A stretch of 64,000 nt of DNA, from the NCBI GenBank assembly GCA_047967505.1, contig CM106539.1. One strand, written 5' to 3'. This stretch comes from Dipteris shenzhenensis (lineage: Eukaryota; Polypodiophyta; Polypodiopsida; Gleicheniales). The notes under the pieces were generated by a model. That model was not told where the DNA came from. It did no database searches and worked only from the letters and a program-made list of their open reading frames with translations. How positions within the stretch are numbered: position 1 is the first letter of the stretch; each line of letters opens with the position of its first letter. This document shows positions 46,382 to 57,110 of this stretch, in pieces. A program made the translations under genes and the position numbers.

Positions 46382-46471
46382 TTTGCGGCTCACCAATCCC
46401 TCCTATAAAAAGATGCCGTGATAAATTTTGCGGCTCACCAATCCCTCCTATAAAAAGATGCCGTGATAAAT
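46382..46471. repeat. Tandem duplication of a 46-bp unit
   Basis: Two copies of TTGCGGCTCACCAATCCCTC plus the following AAAGATGCCGTGATAAA, with no differences visible. A second doubling (AAGCATAGATCCT(A/G)(G/T)TAGAAA) lies at 46706-46768. Confidence 0.92.
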
Positions 46472-46842
46472 AATTGCTGTCTCATTAGTGCTGTGCTGTA
46501 ATGTGCTGTATGAAGGATGTGGGACTGCCTGTCCATCTTGCTTTTGAACTTGATCATGTCCTTTTTCCTGCATTCTTGTTCATAGTGTCCCATTGTTCCA
46601 TAGCGATGGATTTACCCTTTTTGTAGATCTGTTTAGATCCATTGTTTGTCTTCTAGACATAACAGTTGGCATTGGCTTTTCAACTATTACCTCTACCTGC
46701 TCAAGAAGCATAGATCCTAGTAGAAATAGAGGCCTCAAAAGCATAGATCCTGTTAGAAATAGAGGCCTGATTGCTTGAACATCTAACGCAGTTGGTAGAT
46801 CTAGGAGAGTTTTTTCATACAATTATAGATGCACTCACAAGC

Positions 46843-47361
46843 TGAAAACTCACTCAAAAAAATTAAAGCAGAGAGGAGAGAAAAAGAATTCAGGCTTTAT
46901 TCATCCACAAGCATGGGAAGCACTGATCACAAGAGAGCTATGCTGAGACTCTCCTCCCTTTATTTGGGGAGGAGGGGCTAGAACCTGCTCCAAAATACTG
47001 AACGACCTAGTAGGTAAATAGTCCGGCTGGGCATCTGTGGATCCCAACTGGACGGGTGCCGACCCCGACTTGAAGTTGCCGACCTTGACCCGCTGTTGTT
47101 GGCATCCCTGACCTGCTGCTGGAGTTTCCCTACTGCCAGGCCTATAAATAGGCCCTGGCAGTGCTGTATGCTTCCCTGTAATCCTGCTGCCACACCGACT
47201 TGCTGCTCTACAGTCCTGCTGCCATGCAGCCTTGCTGCCCCAATACTGATGCAGGTCCTCTAGGCAGGTCCAAAACAGCCTGATCTAGTTAATCATACCT
47301 ACCTTGGTCTATTGGCCCATTACAGGGAGGGCTCACAAGTGGGTCAATGAACTTTCTAACA
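46843..47361 (-). repeat. Minus-strand copia-like 3' LTR with polypurine tract
   Basis: On the minus strand ATTGAGAGGGGG (47373-47362) is a typical polypurine tract, followed by TGTTAGAAAGTTCATTGAC, a typical copia LTR start. The LTR runs toward lower coordinates. The left limit (46843) is a guess based on a CA end. The element body expected to the right is cut by the gypsy LTR at 47550. Confidence 0.5.
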
Positions 47362-47549
47362 CCCCCTCTCAATGATTGAAGTGTGGGGCAACACCCATGT
47401 GTCGAATGAGGTGCCCAATATGAAGTCTCTTTTATTTGATTTGCTTGTCAGTCCACCGATGATGTATGGCAGTCCCTTTTGGTGGATAGACCTATCGGAG
47501 ATTGGTCATGCATAGAGAGATTGTGGCAAGCCGTCGGTCCCACATAAGA

Positions 47550-48591
47550 TGTCACATGCACACCTACACTTGGGTGCAAAGTGACACACTGGCTACATCG
47601 ACAAGTGCGTAATAGTTTCCTAATATGAGATTTTGTCGTATGCTATGACCCCTTGTCCAGGGACAGTCAGGCACAAGCTACATACGTCAGTCTCTCAGCC
47701 TTAGGTCAAGTCGGAAGATTGGTCCTTGTTTACTAGTACCCACTAGAGAACCATAGGGTAGTGTTTCTGTCTTAGTTTTAGGGATATGTTTAGGTCCAGC
47801 CTAGGATAGAAGCCCTTCTGGGCCCCCTCAGGGCTGGAACAAGTGAAGAGAATGGCAAGGGAAGGGCTGCCTTTATAGGCTACCCTGCACCCCTCCCTAG
47901 GCTGCCATTTATGGGGCCTAGGGCTGCCTTTATGGGGCTACCCCCAGTGGCCCTCTGACCAGCCTCAACCTTTGGCATCAGTTCAGCCCTTTGGGAAGGT
48001 GTTCATGCAGCGCATCAGACGGGGAGTCGGGAAAGCGATCGGAGTAAGCTTTGGGGTATGTTTCAGCAGCTCTTTTCAGTCATCTTTTACAGTTTTACAC
48101 AGCTCATTCTCAGCTCTTTATTTCAGTCATCTCTCAGCTCTCTTATAGGATTTATCACTCCTAGCTTTCACTCTTTCACTCACGCAGTAACCTTGCATTC
48201 CAGTGGACAGCACAAGCCTTTCCCTTGCCTTGTAGAAGCGTCCTACATCATTAGTTGGGACAGTAGCGAGGTCTCGGTATTGGTCGGCGTTGCCTCTCAG
48301 GTCTTTGGGTCTACTATACGTGTGCACAGTGAGCTCTTCAAAAGAGCGTTTTCTGTGCTCTCTTGAAGAGTGTTCTTTGTATTTCTCAGTTCCCCAAGTA
48401 TAAAGAAAATTCTCTCCTGATTGGGAGAGTGGGCCCTCAGTGGGTACATGGACCCAATCGGTTGTCGACTCTACTCTCTCTCTACCCTCATCTCCTTTCT
48501 CTCTCTATGGTGTACAGCGTGAATTCATCGCTAAAGGTTTAAAGAAGGTCTTATTGTGAATTACTCGATCATATTACCGTTGCATGTTACA
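47550..48591 (+). repeat. Gypsy-type 5' LTR, 1042 bp
   Basis: Begins TGTCACATGCACACCTACAC and ends GCATGTTACA, directly followed by the primer site. The same termini occur in the LTRs at 59944-60864 and 63752, so this is one family. Internal copies of GGGCTGCCTTTAT(A/G)GG at about 47863 and 47921 mark a small duplication. Confidence 0.75.
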
Positions 48592-48592
48592 T

Positions 48593-48604
48593 TGGTATCA
48601 GAGC
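48593..48604 (+). other. Primer-binding site TGGTATCAGAGC
   Basis: Complementary to the 3' end of plant initiator methionine tRNA and placed two bases after the LTR end. This marks the start of retrotransposon internal DNA. Confidence 0.85.
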
Positions 48605-48639
48605 ATTCAAGCATTCAGTGTGACCATTCAACAATTTTA

Positions 48640-49379
48640 CTATTTATTCATAAGTTTGTAGCTCATTTTCCGTTAGCGTGGATTCAAGATGAGCAAGACA
48701 AAGTCCACCTCGCAGCCCCTTATCTTACGGGTGAGGCGGTGATCTGGTGGCAACATTGGGCTAGTAAGCATATTGACCTAACAATGTTTAAGAAGAATTT
48801 TGTTTGGGCAACGTTTGTGGCCAACCTCAAGGCGTGTTTTCTCCCACCCCAGTATATGCTAACCTGGAGGATGAGTTTTCTCGTCTCTTCTAGAATGGTT
48901 TGCCTGTGTTGACATATAGTAACATGGTCATCATGCTGGCACAACAGTTAAGCATGACGGAGAGCGCCAAGATGAAGCAATTCATTCGAGGATTGGACAC
49001 CAACATCCGTTATACCATTCGGAACTTCAACCCACCGGATTACGAGCGGGCGCTGACTCTCGCATAGAATCAAGAGATGATGCTGAACGGGGGAATGCCC
49101 AAGCAGGTGCAAAAAGATTCCAAAGCCCTGCAGTAGTCAAACAACACAACGGGTAAGGATCAGAAGAAGGAACACCAGTTCCAAAAGAAAGACGGCCAAG
49201 CTTGTGGTCAAAAGAAGTCCAAGACCAAGATGACTCCGGATGAGAAGGCTAAAGTGGGCATTACGGGAGACTATCTACAGCCCGACGAGCAGAAGCAGTA
49301 CCACCAAGAACATTGCTGCTTTCATTGGCCACCACACCGCTGGGCCTAGCAAGAAAGATTGTCTGAAGTGGCTTGCTGA
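48640..49379 (+). pseudogene. Ty3/gypsy gag remnant
   Basis: DKVHLAAPYLTGEAVIWWQH (about 48695-48755) is the retrotransposon gag core (A...L.G.A..WW). Later pieces contain MTESAKMKQFIRGLDTNIRY and FNPPDYERALTLA, stop at a Gln-like site, then a Lys/Gln-rich stretch and a broken zinc knuckle near 49305-49350 (CCFH ... KKDC in two frames). At about 49379 sense gag stops abruptly and antisense integrase begins. Confidence 0.8.
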
Positions 49380-50345
49380 GAATTGCGGATGGAAAGCGCT
49401 GGACATCTGTAGCTTAGTACCAAAATCATCAAACAAGGTTTGCCAAAAGTTAGGCATAAACTTGGAGTCCTTGTCGGATGTGATGGTCTTTGGCAACCCT
49501 CCAATGGGATACCAATACTTGATAAACACACGAGCTACATCTTTAGCGTTGGCCGTTTGTTGGCAGGGAATAAGCACACAATGTTTACTAAAGTGACAAA
49601 CAATAGTAAGACATTGAGTATTATGCATACCTGCGGATGCTGGAAGTGGCCCCACGAAATCTATACGTATGTCTCGAAAAGGACTGTCGGGGATTGGCAA
49701 TGGCATAAGTAAGCCTGCTGCTTTCTTGTGGGAAGCCTTGGCCTTTTGGCATATGTGACAATTCTAAACATAGTTGTATACGTCCTTCCGCATCTTTGGC
49801 CAATAGAAATAGCGCTCTAACTTCTCCAAAGTCCTGTTGATACCTCTGTGACCACCGGTAAGGGCGTCATGGGCATCATGAAGTAGCAACTGCTGTTTGT
49901 CTTTGAGTACACATAATCTTTTCTTATAGAAAAGGCAACTGTCCTCTAATGAGTAATGGCCTGGAGCAAGCGTCGTGGCTAACTGGAACTACGTGCCAAA
50001 CTCTGCTGACTCCGCGTATTGTGCCTTCATGCTATTAAGATCCTTTCCTTTGATTTCGAGCACAGTGGGCTGCTCAATGGTATGGATGGAACCTTTCCGA
50101 CTGAGAGCGTCAGCAACGGGGTTGTTTTTGCCGGGAACGTACTCGATCATTCCCCCAAAGTGCTGGAATATCTGGCTCCACCGTTGTTGCCGATCGCTCC
50201 ATTGCACACTAGGCATTGTCTGATTGGTGATTTGTCTTAACTGTGAAAGTCCGTTCGTATAGGAAAGGCTTCCAATGTTTTAATGCCTGGATGACACCGA
50301 GGAGCTCTCTATCATAAACTGAATAGTTCTTTTCAGCATCGTTAA
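49380..50345 (-). pseudogene. Gypsy RNase H tail, H2C2 finger and integrase remnant
   Basis: Minus-strand order is correct for gypsy. DAEKNYSVYD-type RNase H is near 50345-50300. QRRWSQIFQHFGGMIEYVPG and KNNPVADALSRKG (the RNase H end) are near 50190-50100. CHMPKGQGF-like zinc finger debris is near 49740. The integrase at 49706-49380 reads SPFRDIRIDFVGPLP, LPKTITSDKDSKF and SSAFHPQ, keeping two of the catalytic Asp residues. It is cut before the third catalytic residue at the junction with the sense gag. Confidence 0.8.
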
Positions 50346-50762
50346 GCTTTCTGTTGTAATGTCAAGGCTATGCCTTTTCATATGTTCGCCATCCGTGCTA
50401 TTGGGGCAAAGGTCTCACCAAATTCAAGACCCTCTGTTGGGCCAGCCTTTGGCGACTAGCCTAGCTTTGTATACTTCCAAAGCGCCATTGGACACTAGGC
50501 ATTGTTGATTGGTGATTTGTCTTAATTGTGAAAGTTTGTTCGTATAGGAAAGGCTTCCAATGTTTTTATGCCTGGATGACACCGATGAGCTTTTTATCAT
50601 AAACTGAATAGTTCTTTTCGGCATCATAATGTCAAGGCTATGCCTTTTCATATGTTCGCCATCCGTGCTATTGGGGCAAAGGTCTCACCAAATTCAAGAC
50701 CCTCTGTTGGGCCAGCCTTTGGCGACTAGCCTAGCTTTGTACACTTCCAAAGCGCCATTGGA
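50206..50762. repeat. Tandem duplication, units of about 287 and 269 bp
   Basis: The unit starting ACACTAGGCATTGT at 50206 repeats from 50494 to 50762, with a short deletion (TTAAGCTTTCTGTTG) in the second. Each unit contains a copia reverse transcriptase start and a gypsy RNase H piece. Confidence 0.9.
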
Positions 50763-51270
50763 CTTAGGTTTGCTTTTATACACCACTTGGTGCCGATCAC
50801 CTTTCGTTTGAGAGGTCTATTCACCAGGTCCCAAGTGTGATTCTTTAGAATGGTATCCATCTATGCCTCCATGGCAGCCTGCCATTCTGGTACATCTTTT
50901 GCTTCATCAAAAGACTTTGGTTCCATAATTTGATAGTGGGGTTATTTGACATTCATTGAGATCTTCTCAGCTTTGAACTCGACTCTGGAATGTCCGTCAC
51001 TCGAGAATACTGCAGAGTGTTCAATTATCATGGTGGAAGCTTCGTTCCTTTGTTGGGGTCTTCTTTTGATGTTCCATTGCCCCTGGCTCGGATTCGGTGA
51101 CTCCTCCTCCTCCTCTTTTTGCTTACCTAGGTTATGAGGATCTGCCCCTGGTCTGGGTTGAAGAGTCGATAGGCTTTTGACTCCTCGCTATATCCAACGA
51201 ATACGTACTTTGGCTCTTGGAATCTAGCTTCTTCCTCTCATCTTTATACATCTAATGGACACATACACAT
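50350..51270 (-). pseudogene. Copia integrase tail and reverse transcriptase start, joined to gypsy RNase H
   Basis: Minus strand from the right: ARFQEPKYVFVGYSEESKAY and RLFNPD (51230-51150, copia integrase end). Then EPKSFDEAKDVPEWQAAMEA, MDTILKNHTWDLVNRPL and KARLVAKGWP (50925-50700), and EFGETFAPIARM, the copia reverse transcriptase N-terminus. Downstream it runs into AEKNYSVYD and KHWKPFLYERTFTIKT, which belongs to gypsy RNase H. The order copia RT then gypsy RNase H is not natural and shows recombination between two families. This joint is present twice because of the tandem duplication. Confidence 0.8.
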
Positions 51271-51289
51271 CATTCTGTTTGTTTTCATG

Positions 51290-54200
51290 TCTTGCTCATT
51301 ACAAGTGAGCATTGTGGCAATTTTCTAGAGCATCGGTTGTAATTTTAGAGTATGTGAACTTTTTGACAATATCGAAGCAATGAGCTTGGTGACGTTGTGT
51401 AGACAAAAATGTAAATATGTTTTTCACTTGTTGCATGCTGATGGCTAGGTGCACAGCTATGTACATAGCTAGTTGGTGGTGGCTTTGAGCTATGGACACT
51501 CTCATAAAAGACTCTACACTGATGTAGATATTTCCTTGAGAGGGTAGATACTTCTACAGGGTTTTTTTGGACGTGATGAAATGCAATGTGGGAGCACCAG
51601 GATTATCCAGAGCATGGTTTCCAACATTGTCTATATGGTGATGTGATATCATGTGCTCTGAACCTGTATCACATGTCTATAATGTCATGTGTGTTTTTCC
51701 TTTTGTCTTGATTCATGTGAACTTCCATGAGTCGAGTTGGTTTGATGTAAGGAGACTAGACGTGGCGTGCAAGTAATTGAATGCCTAACTAGAACCATGT
51801 GTGCATCAACGTCTAAGGTTTGGAAAATGAGCATTTAATACTTGGTGTATGAATTTGGGGGAAAATCTTTGAGAGTGGTAAAATGTCAAAGCTGAGGTGG
51901 CCGAATTGATTTGAAAAGAAGGGTGTGCATGTGAACGTGATTACGTGAATCTCTTCTCCAGCTTTCTGGATGGCAAGGTGGCTACGTGAATGGAGTCTTG
52001 AAGCTTCTGGTGGACGAGTTGGAGGTATGTGAAGGAAAAGCTTGGTAGAAGAGGCACAACGGGGGGGCTGCAGAGGAGGTCCAGGATCGCATAGGAAATA
52101 TACGGTGGCTGGGAAGGATCTTAGATGATGGGAGGGGGGGTCTGTTGCTTTGGGGAGCCTTTGGGGTTCAGAGGTCGCTACTATAGAAGGCTAGAAGCCT
52201 TTTGATTGAAGGGCGACGTGCGTGTTCTAGGAGCAGGAAGTTATTGTCGTATGTGAAGAGGAGAGCTCTGTGAGCAAAGGCACGCTGTGGAGTTGGGAGC
52301 TCTGGGACGGAGATAGATTCTCTGTAGGAAGCTTGAAATCCATGGCAACACGGGTGATACGTGAGCTCGAAGGCTAGGGAGGAGGAGGTCCAATGATCGT
52401 GAGCTTGTGAGAGCTTGTTGTGGTGTCAGTGTTGTCTATAAGAACTACAGCTTTCGTGATCGTAGAGGAGACAAGGAAGCGATGGCAGTTGAGGTCATGA
52501 AGCTTGTATGTGAAGGCTTGCAGTAGGCGCACGACGAGCAGCTACAATCTCTCATACATGCATGTGGTCTATCGTTGATAGTGGGAGGACCATGCAAAAT
52601 TGACGAACAGGTTCGGCCTCTTTTATGTACAAGAGAAGCCAGAGGAAGGTCGTTGGAACAAGCCTGGGAAAGGCAAACAGTTCAATGCCACCTTGAATGC
52701 ACACAACTATCAGCTTGTAGGTGGATCTCACGAAGACTGTCCAGGAGACTGAGAATAAGTTATGCATATGCGATCTAGGAGATCGTGGAAACAAGATTGT
52801 GGAGGTGGGCGGATGGAGGAGCACTCCGTCATCATTTGATTTGTTGGCACAGGCTCTGTTTGAGCAGTGCATGCAGATTTTGGGTAGCCAAGTGCAAAGC
52901 ACAGTTTGTGGATGTTTGAAGAGAACATGGATGCATACAACAGGCTGGTGCTCTTGGTTACAAGTTGTTTGATGCCTACAAGCTGTTGGAATGGGTCTGT
53001 ATGTGTGACCACAAGCTGAGCTGAGGCTGCAAGAAGGTCCATACGTGCATCCACGAGCTGTTGTTGTAACTAAGCAAAGTAAGGATGCAGCATACTAGTA
53101 GGTTGATCGCATAAAGAAAGAAGAGGCGACCGTGTGAAGGCCTACACTGGGAGCATACCGACTAGCAAGGCGTATCAGGAGCAGTTATCCATGTCAAGTC
53201 GAGGGTGATTAATTTACAATGGAGAAGAAGCAAACAGGATGGCAACTTTGAGCATACAAGGCAGTCGATCATTTGATGACTAAGAAGCTAGGGACAGCAG
53301 GGACTTGCAGTCATTTTCCGACCAAAGAGTCTTCTAGACCAGGGATCTAATTAGAGAAATGTTTTTGGTGTTTGAAATGAGCCATAGGATGGAGGCTATT
53401 ATTATATCACGGCATGTGCAGTTGAAGTAATATACAATGAAGTTACAGTGGAGCAGTGGGTTCTTATCCTACAGATAACAAACGAGGTAGCTGCAGGATT
53501 GGAGTTTCCTAAGAGCCAGTGGCCGAGAAATCTGTTTTATGAGATAGATATGATACCAGAATATGAATTTTTCTAAGACTAGAGTGTAGATATTATACCA
53601 GAGTGATTTGAGTGTGGGGTTGATTCTATAAATATTTTTTTGTGGAAGGTGATTAAGTGATACCAGTAGAGGATGTTACTGGAGAAAATGAAAAAAACAA
53701 AAAATGTATTTTTGTTTAGAGGTAGAATCACAGTATGATACAGTGTGCTTCAGCTAGAACTTTCAGTTTGAAGAAATCCTCAACTTTGAAGAACAAGGTG
53801 TGTGGCACTTGCTGTTGTATGTAAATGATGAAGAGTGGCAGGGTGTTGTGTTACTAGCAATGGAAGACCTCCCAGAAGAAATTCTCTGGATGAGTCTTTG
53901 TACATATGTTGAGTTTGATGAGTGGATATAAATATTAAAAAAACAGGAAACTGTATATTCATATACTTGATCTTGGAATTGGGTCTGTCTGTGCAGAGCA
54001 TTGAATTTGGTAATGATGTACATGTAGAAATTTTATACTCAGAGTGGATTAATATGCCATTGCCATCAACAGGACCTCTTTTGGAAGATGTGTTTTGCTT
54101 TGAACTTGTTCGGGATGAAGACCTCTAGGGTTGAGGGAGTATATGGTGTCGGGTGTTTGGGGAAGGGGGTGAGTATATGGAAGAGATCGCAGTAGTTATA

Positions 54201-54640
54201 AAGGCAGTATAGTGCTCTATCTTTTTTGCAATCAACGTGATCGGGCAAATCATCATGGCATAGCTCCTTATCTAGAGCTTTGCCAATTAGCGGGCCATTT
54301 TTTGCATTCTTGTTGATATTTAGTGATGATTGGGATAGAGGCATTCGTCTCCCGCCTCATGAGCAGGTTTTGAGGGGTTTTGGATTGCAATTTATCTCTT
54401 CTTCTCTGTTGTAACAGTTTTTGTGGATGTTTGGGATAGAGATAGCTGATGTGATTTCTGTACTTCGGCTTTTATTAAGAATTGAACATATTACTTTTTT
54501 TGGTAAAAAGCAATGAGCTTGATTTTTAAGATATAATTGTTAACGCTTTTAGTTCACCTGGAGTTAGTAGTGCTAAATTTCTACAAATACTTTTAAGTAT
54601 GTTGTCCATAAACAGCATTTATTTGACATGTCGAGTTTAT
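51290..54640. other. Intronic DNA, no recognisable gene
   Basis: Several 60-116 codon frames on both strands, none with recognisable motifs. The 52000-53100 part is GC-richer and may be an old LTR or leader. Phrases such as GATACCAGAATATG and TGATACCAGTAG near 53550-53670 hint at decayed primer-site-like sequence but are not convincing. Confidence 0.35.
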
Positions 54641-54673
54641 ATTCTTTTCTTAAAGATGGTAGTTATGTTGCAG

Positions 54674-54885
54674 GATTTGCAGTGTCAGCTGTTCGCCTGG
54701 CTTTGCCAGACATGGGATTGATATCATATGGAGAGATGCTGGATCAGGGTAGACTTATAACGTCTGCCGTTTCCATTCCTGTTATTGGTGATGCAGACAA
54801 TGGCTATGGCAATGCATTAAATGTGAAAAGGACCGTGAGAGGGTATATACAAGCAGGATTTGCAGGGATCTTGTTGGAAGATCAG
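54674..54885 (+). CDS. PEP mutase / isocitrate lyase superfamily protein, exon 2 (gene continues past the window)
   Basis: The exon completes the Gly codon begun in exon 1 and encodes 71 residues: GFAVSAVRLALPDMGLISYG, EMLDQGRLITSAVSIPVIGD, ADNGYGNALN, VKRTVRGYIQAGFAGILLED, Q. GDADNGYG is the metal-binding loop of the superfamily, and ISYGEM and AGFAGILLEDQ are conserved core strands. The donor is CAG|GTAGAT at 54886. If it were not spliced, a stop follows at 54922-54924. The next family block (the lid loop with the catalytic CGH-type motif) is not found in the remaining 9.1 kb. The gene is therefore incomplete here: either intron 2 exceeds 9 kb, or the gene is broken. Residues 1-196 of a protein that usually has about 300-350 are present. 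Confidence 0.85.
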
Positions 54886-54924
54886 GTAGATGCATCAATG
54901 AATTGGGTGGCCAATTGCGAATGA

Positions 54925-55750
54925 GAGTAGAATAGATCTCCATGTTCCCCTAATGAATGTGTGAAGCATAGTCAGTGAGCTCTGCTCTGAATTTGAAGGA
55001 GCCATTGGGTTTATTACCGCATTTAATTTTATATAGGGAGTCTTTCAGTTGAACTAAACCATACATGTGCTCTAAAAGTGGCAACATCTCTGTGCATTTC
55101 TGTTCTGTATCCATACTTGAAATTCGTTCTTCAAGATGGAATTGCAACCAGAATCAGAATTGTACTTGTACACCAAATATTTTTGTCATACTAGATGTTA
55201 CCTAGCAATCATGTATATATTAATTACTTTTTCTAAACATATTTTCTGTAGACCGGTTGATTCTAAAGTGTTGCCTTCATGTATGGTTTGTTTTTTTTCA
55301 AGCATTAATAGAAATTTATTCTCTCTGAATAAAATAATAATAATCAATGCAACAAATTAGAACTTGGAGTGTGGAATGACAGGAAGCTTCATCCACTGTC
55401 ACAAGAAAGCCCAACACCCTTAGCACCACATCAGGAGACAAGCAGTCGCACAAACCAATACACTGATGAAAATATAACCAAACACCAATCCCCTAATTTA
55501 CAGTTCTACATATAGGGGAAGTTCATTCCAACAAAGTTTGGTGTGGCCCAAGCTTCCTCCCTACCCTACTCCAATGCCATCATTAAAGGACAAAGAGATT
55601 TGCTACCTATGAGAACTATGCATAATCTAGGGGTCTTTGCAGGGATCCATTTAACTACATAAGTCTAGATCTAGTGGTTGATATGTAGCATCTAGGTTCT
55701 CTTGTGCCCATCCAAGCTGAGTTCTTAGAGAGCTCCAAAAGACTATATGC
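54925..55750. other. Probable intron 2, no recognisable feature
   Basis: AT-rich DNA after the exon 2 donor. No exon-like frame continues the lyase protein here. Confidence 0.4.
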
Positions 55751-55756
55751 CCTCCT

Positions 55757-56085
55757 TTAGTGCTAGCCTTTGTCATGGCTGAGTTTGCTCTTCACCTCCG
55801 AATTGTTGACAAAAACTTGGCACGAAGACCTTTGTATAAATGGATGCTCAAGTATGTGTGGGGGTGTGGAGTTGTATGTGTGAGAGCATATGTTTATACT
55901 ATGGTCTACACCAACTGCTGGGCACTAATGAAGTTGGTGGGGATGTCATAGTAGCTAGTCCTTGGTATGCGAGATGGAGTTTATGGCTTTCAACCTTTTG
56001 AGTGACTCTCATGAGATTGAAACTGCACTATGTTTTAAAGGATGACTTTGGGCATGTTCGTGCATTCATCTAGATATATGTTCTC
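55757..56085 (+). repeat. Dispersed repeat R2, copy 2
   Basis: Direct repeat of 56316-56615, sharing GCTAGCCTTTGTCA(T/C)GGCTG, GGATGCTCAAGTATGTGT and the later R2 phrases. The part from 55845 also matches 43925-44205. Confidence 0.8.
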
Positions 56086-56315
56086 GCCGGTATTAGCAGA
56101 CATGCAAATTCACTCTATGGAGTCTTCATCCATGTTGCAGCTTGCTGATATTGCGATAAATTCTTTTTATCCTAAGTGGTCCATTGCCCTATCAACTAAT
56201 CAATTTTTTTGCTTAGATATTCGTTTGGAAGAGACTAAAATGAAATCATAGTCTTCACAAGCTGTTTTAGCTCAAATGAAGAGACAGTGGACTACTTTTT
56301 GATCAGCCTTCTCAT

Positions 56316-56615
56316 TTAGTGCTAGCCTTTGTCACGGCTGAGTTTGCCCTTCACCTCCGGAGTGAAGACCTTTGATAAATGGATGCTCAAGTATGTGTTG
56401 GATGTGTGGAGTTATATGTGTGAGCATATGTTTATACTAGGTTCTACATCCACTGCCACTATGCCCCAATATGATATAGTAGCTAGTCTCTTCTATGCAT
56501 GATGAGTTTATGGTTTTCAACCTTGTGAGCGACTATCATGAGATTGAGACTGCACTATGTATTGTGTTTTTAGAGGATGAGTTTGGGTATATTCTTGGAT
56601 TCATTTACATATAAG
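56316..56615 (+). repeat. Dispersed repeat R2, copy 3
   Basis: Head-to-tail with copy 2, about 230 bp of different sequence between them. It lacks some internal bases of the other copies. Confidence 0.8.
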
Positions 56616-57110
56616 TATCCATAGTCTTCAAGAACACTGAGCCATGGATAGATGAGACAAGAACAAGTGTCATACCATATTTCTTCCACCTTCCTTTCAT
56701 TCCGGACAAGTCCTTGTCCACGCATTTAAGTTTCTCTTTTAGCTCCACCCGCAATATTTCATAGGATGGTGGTTGGAAGCTAGGTCCCATTTCCCATATG
56801 GTCTATTTTACCAAGCTAGTTGGACCAACTTTTTTGCTAGTAATTGAGACATTTTGTCCCTTGCATGCTGATGCAACCTCATTAACAAATAGGGAAGCAT
56901 CTCCTGACCCTCCTTTGATGTCCACATGAGCATCTCATTCCTTTTCACTACAAGCTATATCCACATGCAACCTCCTGCAAATATCCCTTGGGGGGGCTGA
57001 AGGACATTTTTAATCTCCTTGCCATCCTAGAGAAAGCCCATGCATCCTTTTACGCAATGGGCCAATATCCCACTCATGCTCGCAATACTTGCACTTGCAT
57101 TTGCACATAC

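Larger units (their letters stand above)
42193..54673 (+). other. Intron 1 of the lyase gene, 12,481 bp, transposon-filled
   Basis: The donor G|GTAAGC and acceptor TTGCAG|GATTTG are good plant sites, and phase 1 is conserved. The intron contains the inverted Helitron fragment, a copia gag, a copia-like minus LTR, a gypsy LTR and gag, and a copia/gypsy chimera, all dead. Such length needs efficient splicing across repeat-rich DNA and is common in large plant genomes. Confidence 0.8.

Noticed and set aside
53763-54128. Frames near 53.8-54.1 kb as copia reverse transcriptase
   Set aside because: A weak WHLLLYVND phrase alone is not enough; no other reverse transcriptase block is nearby.
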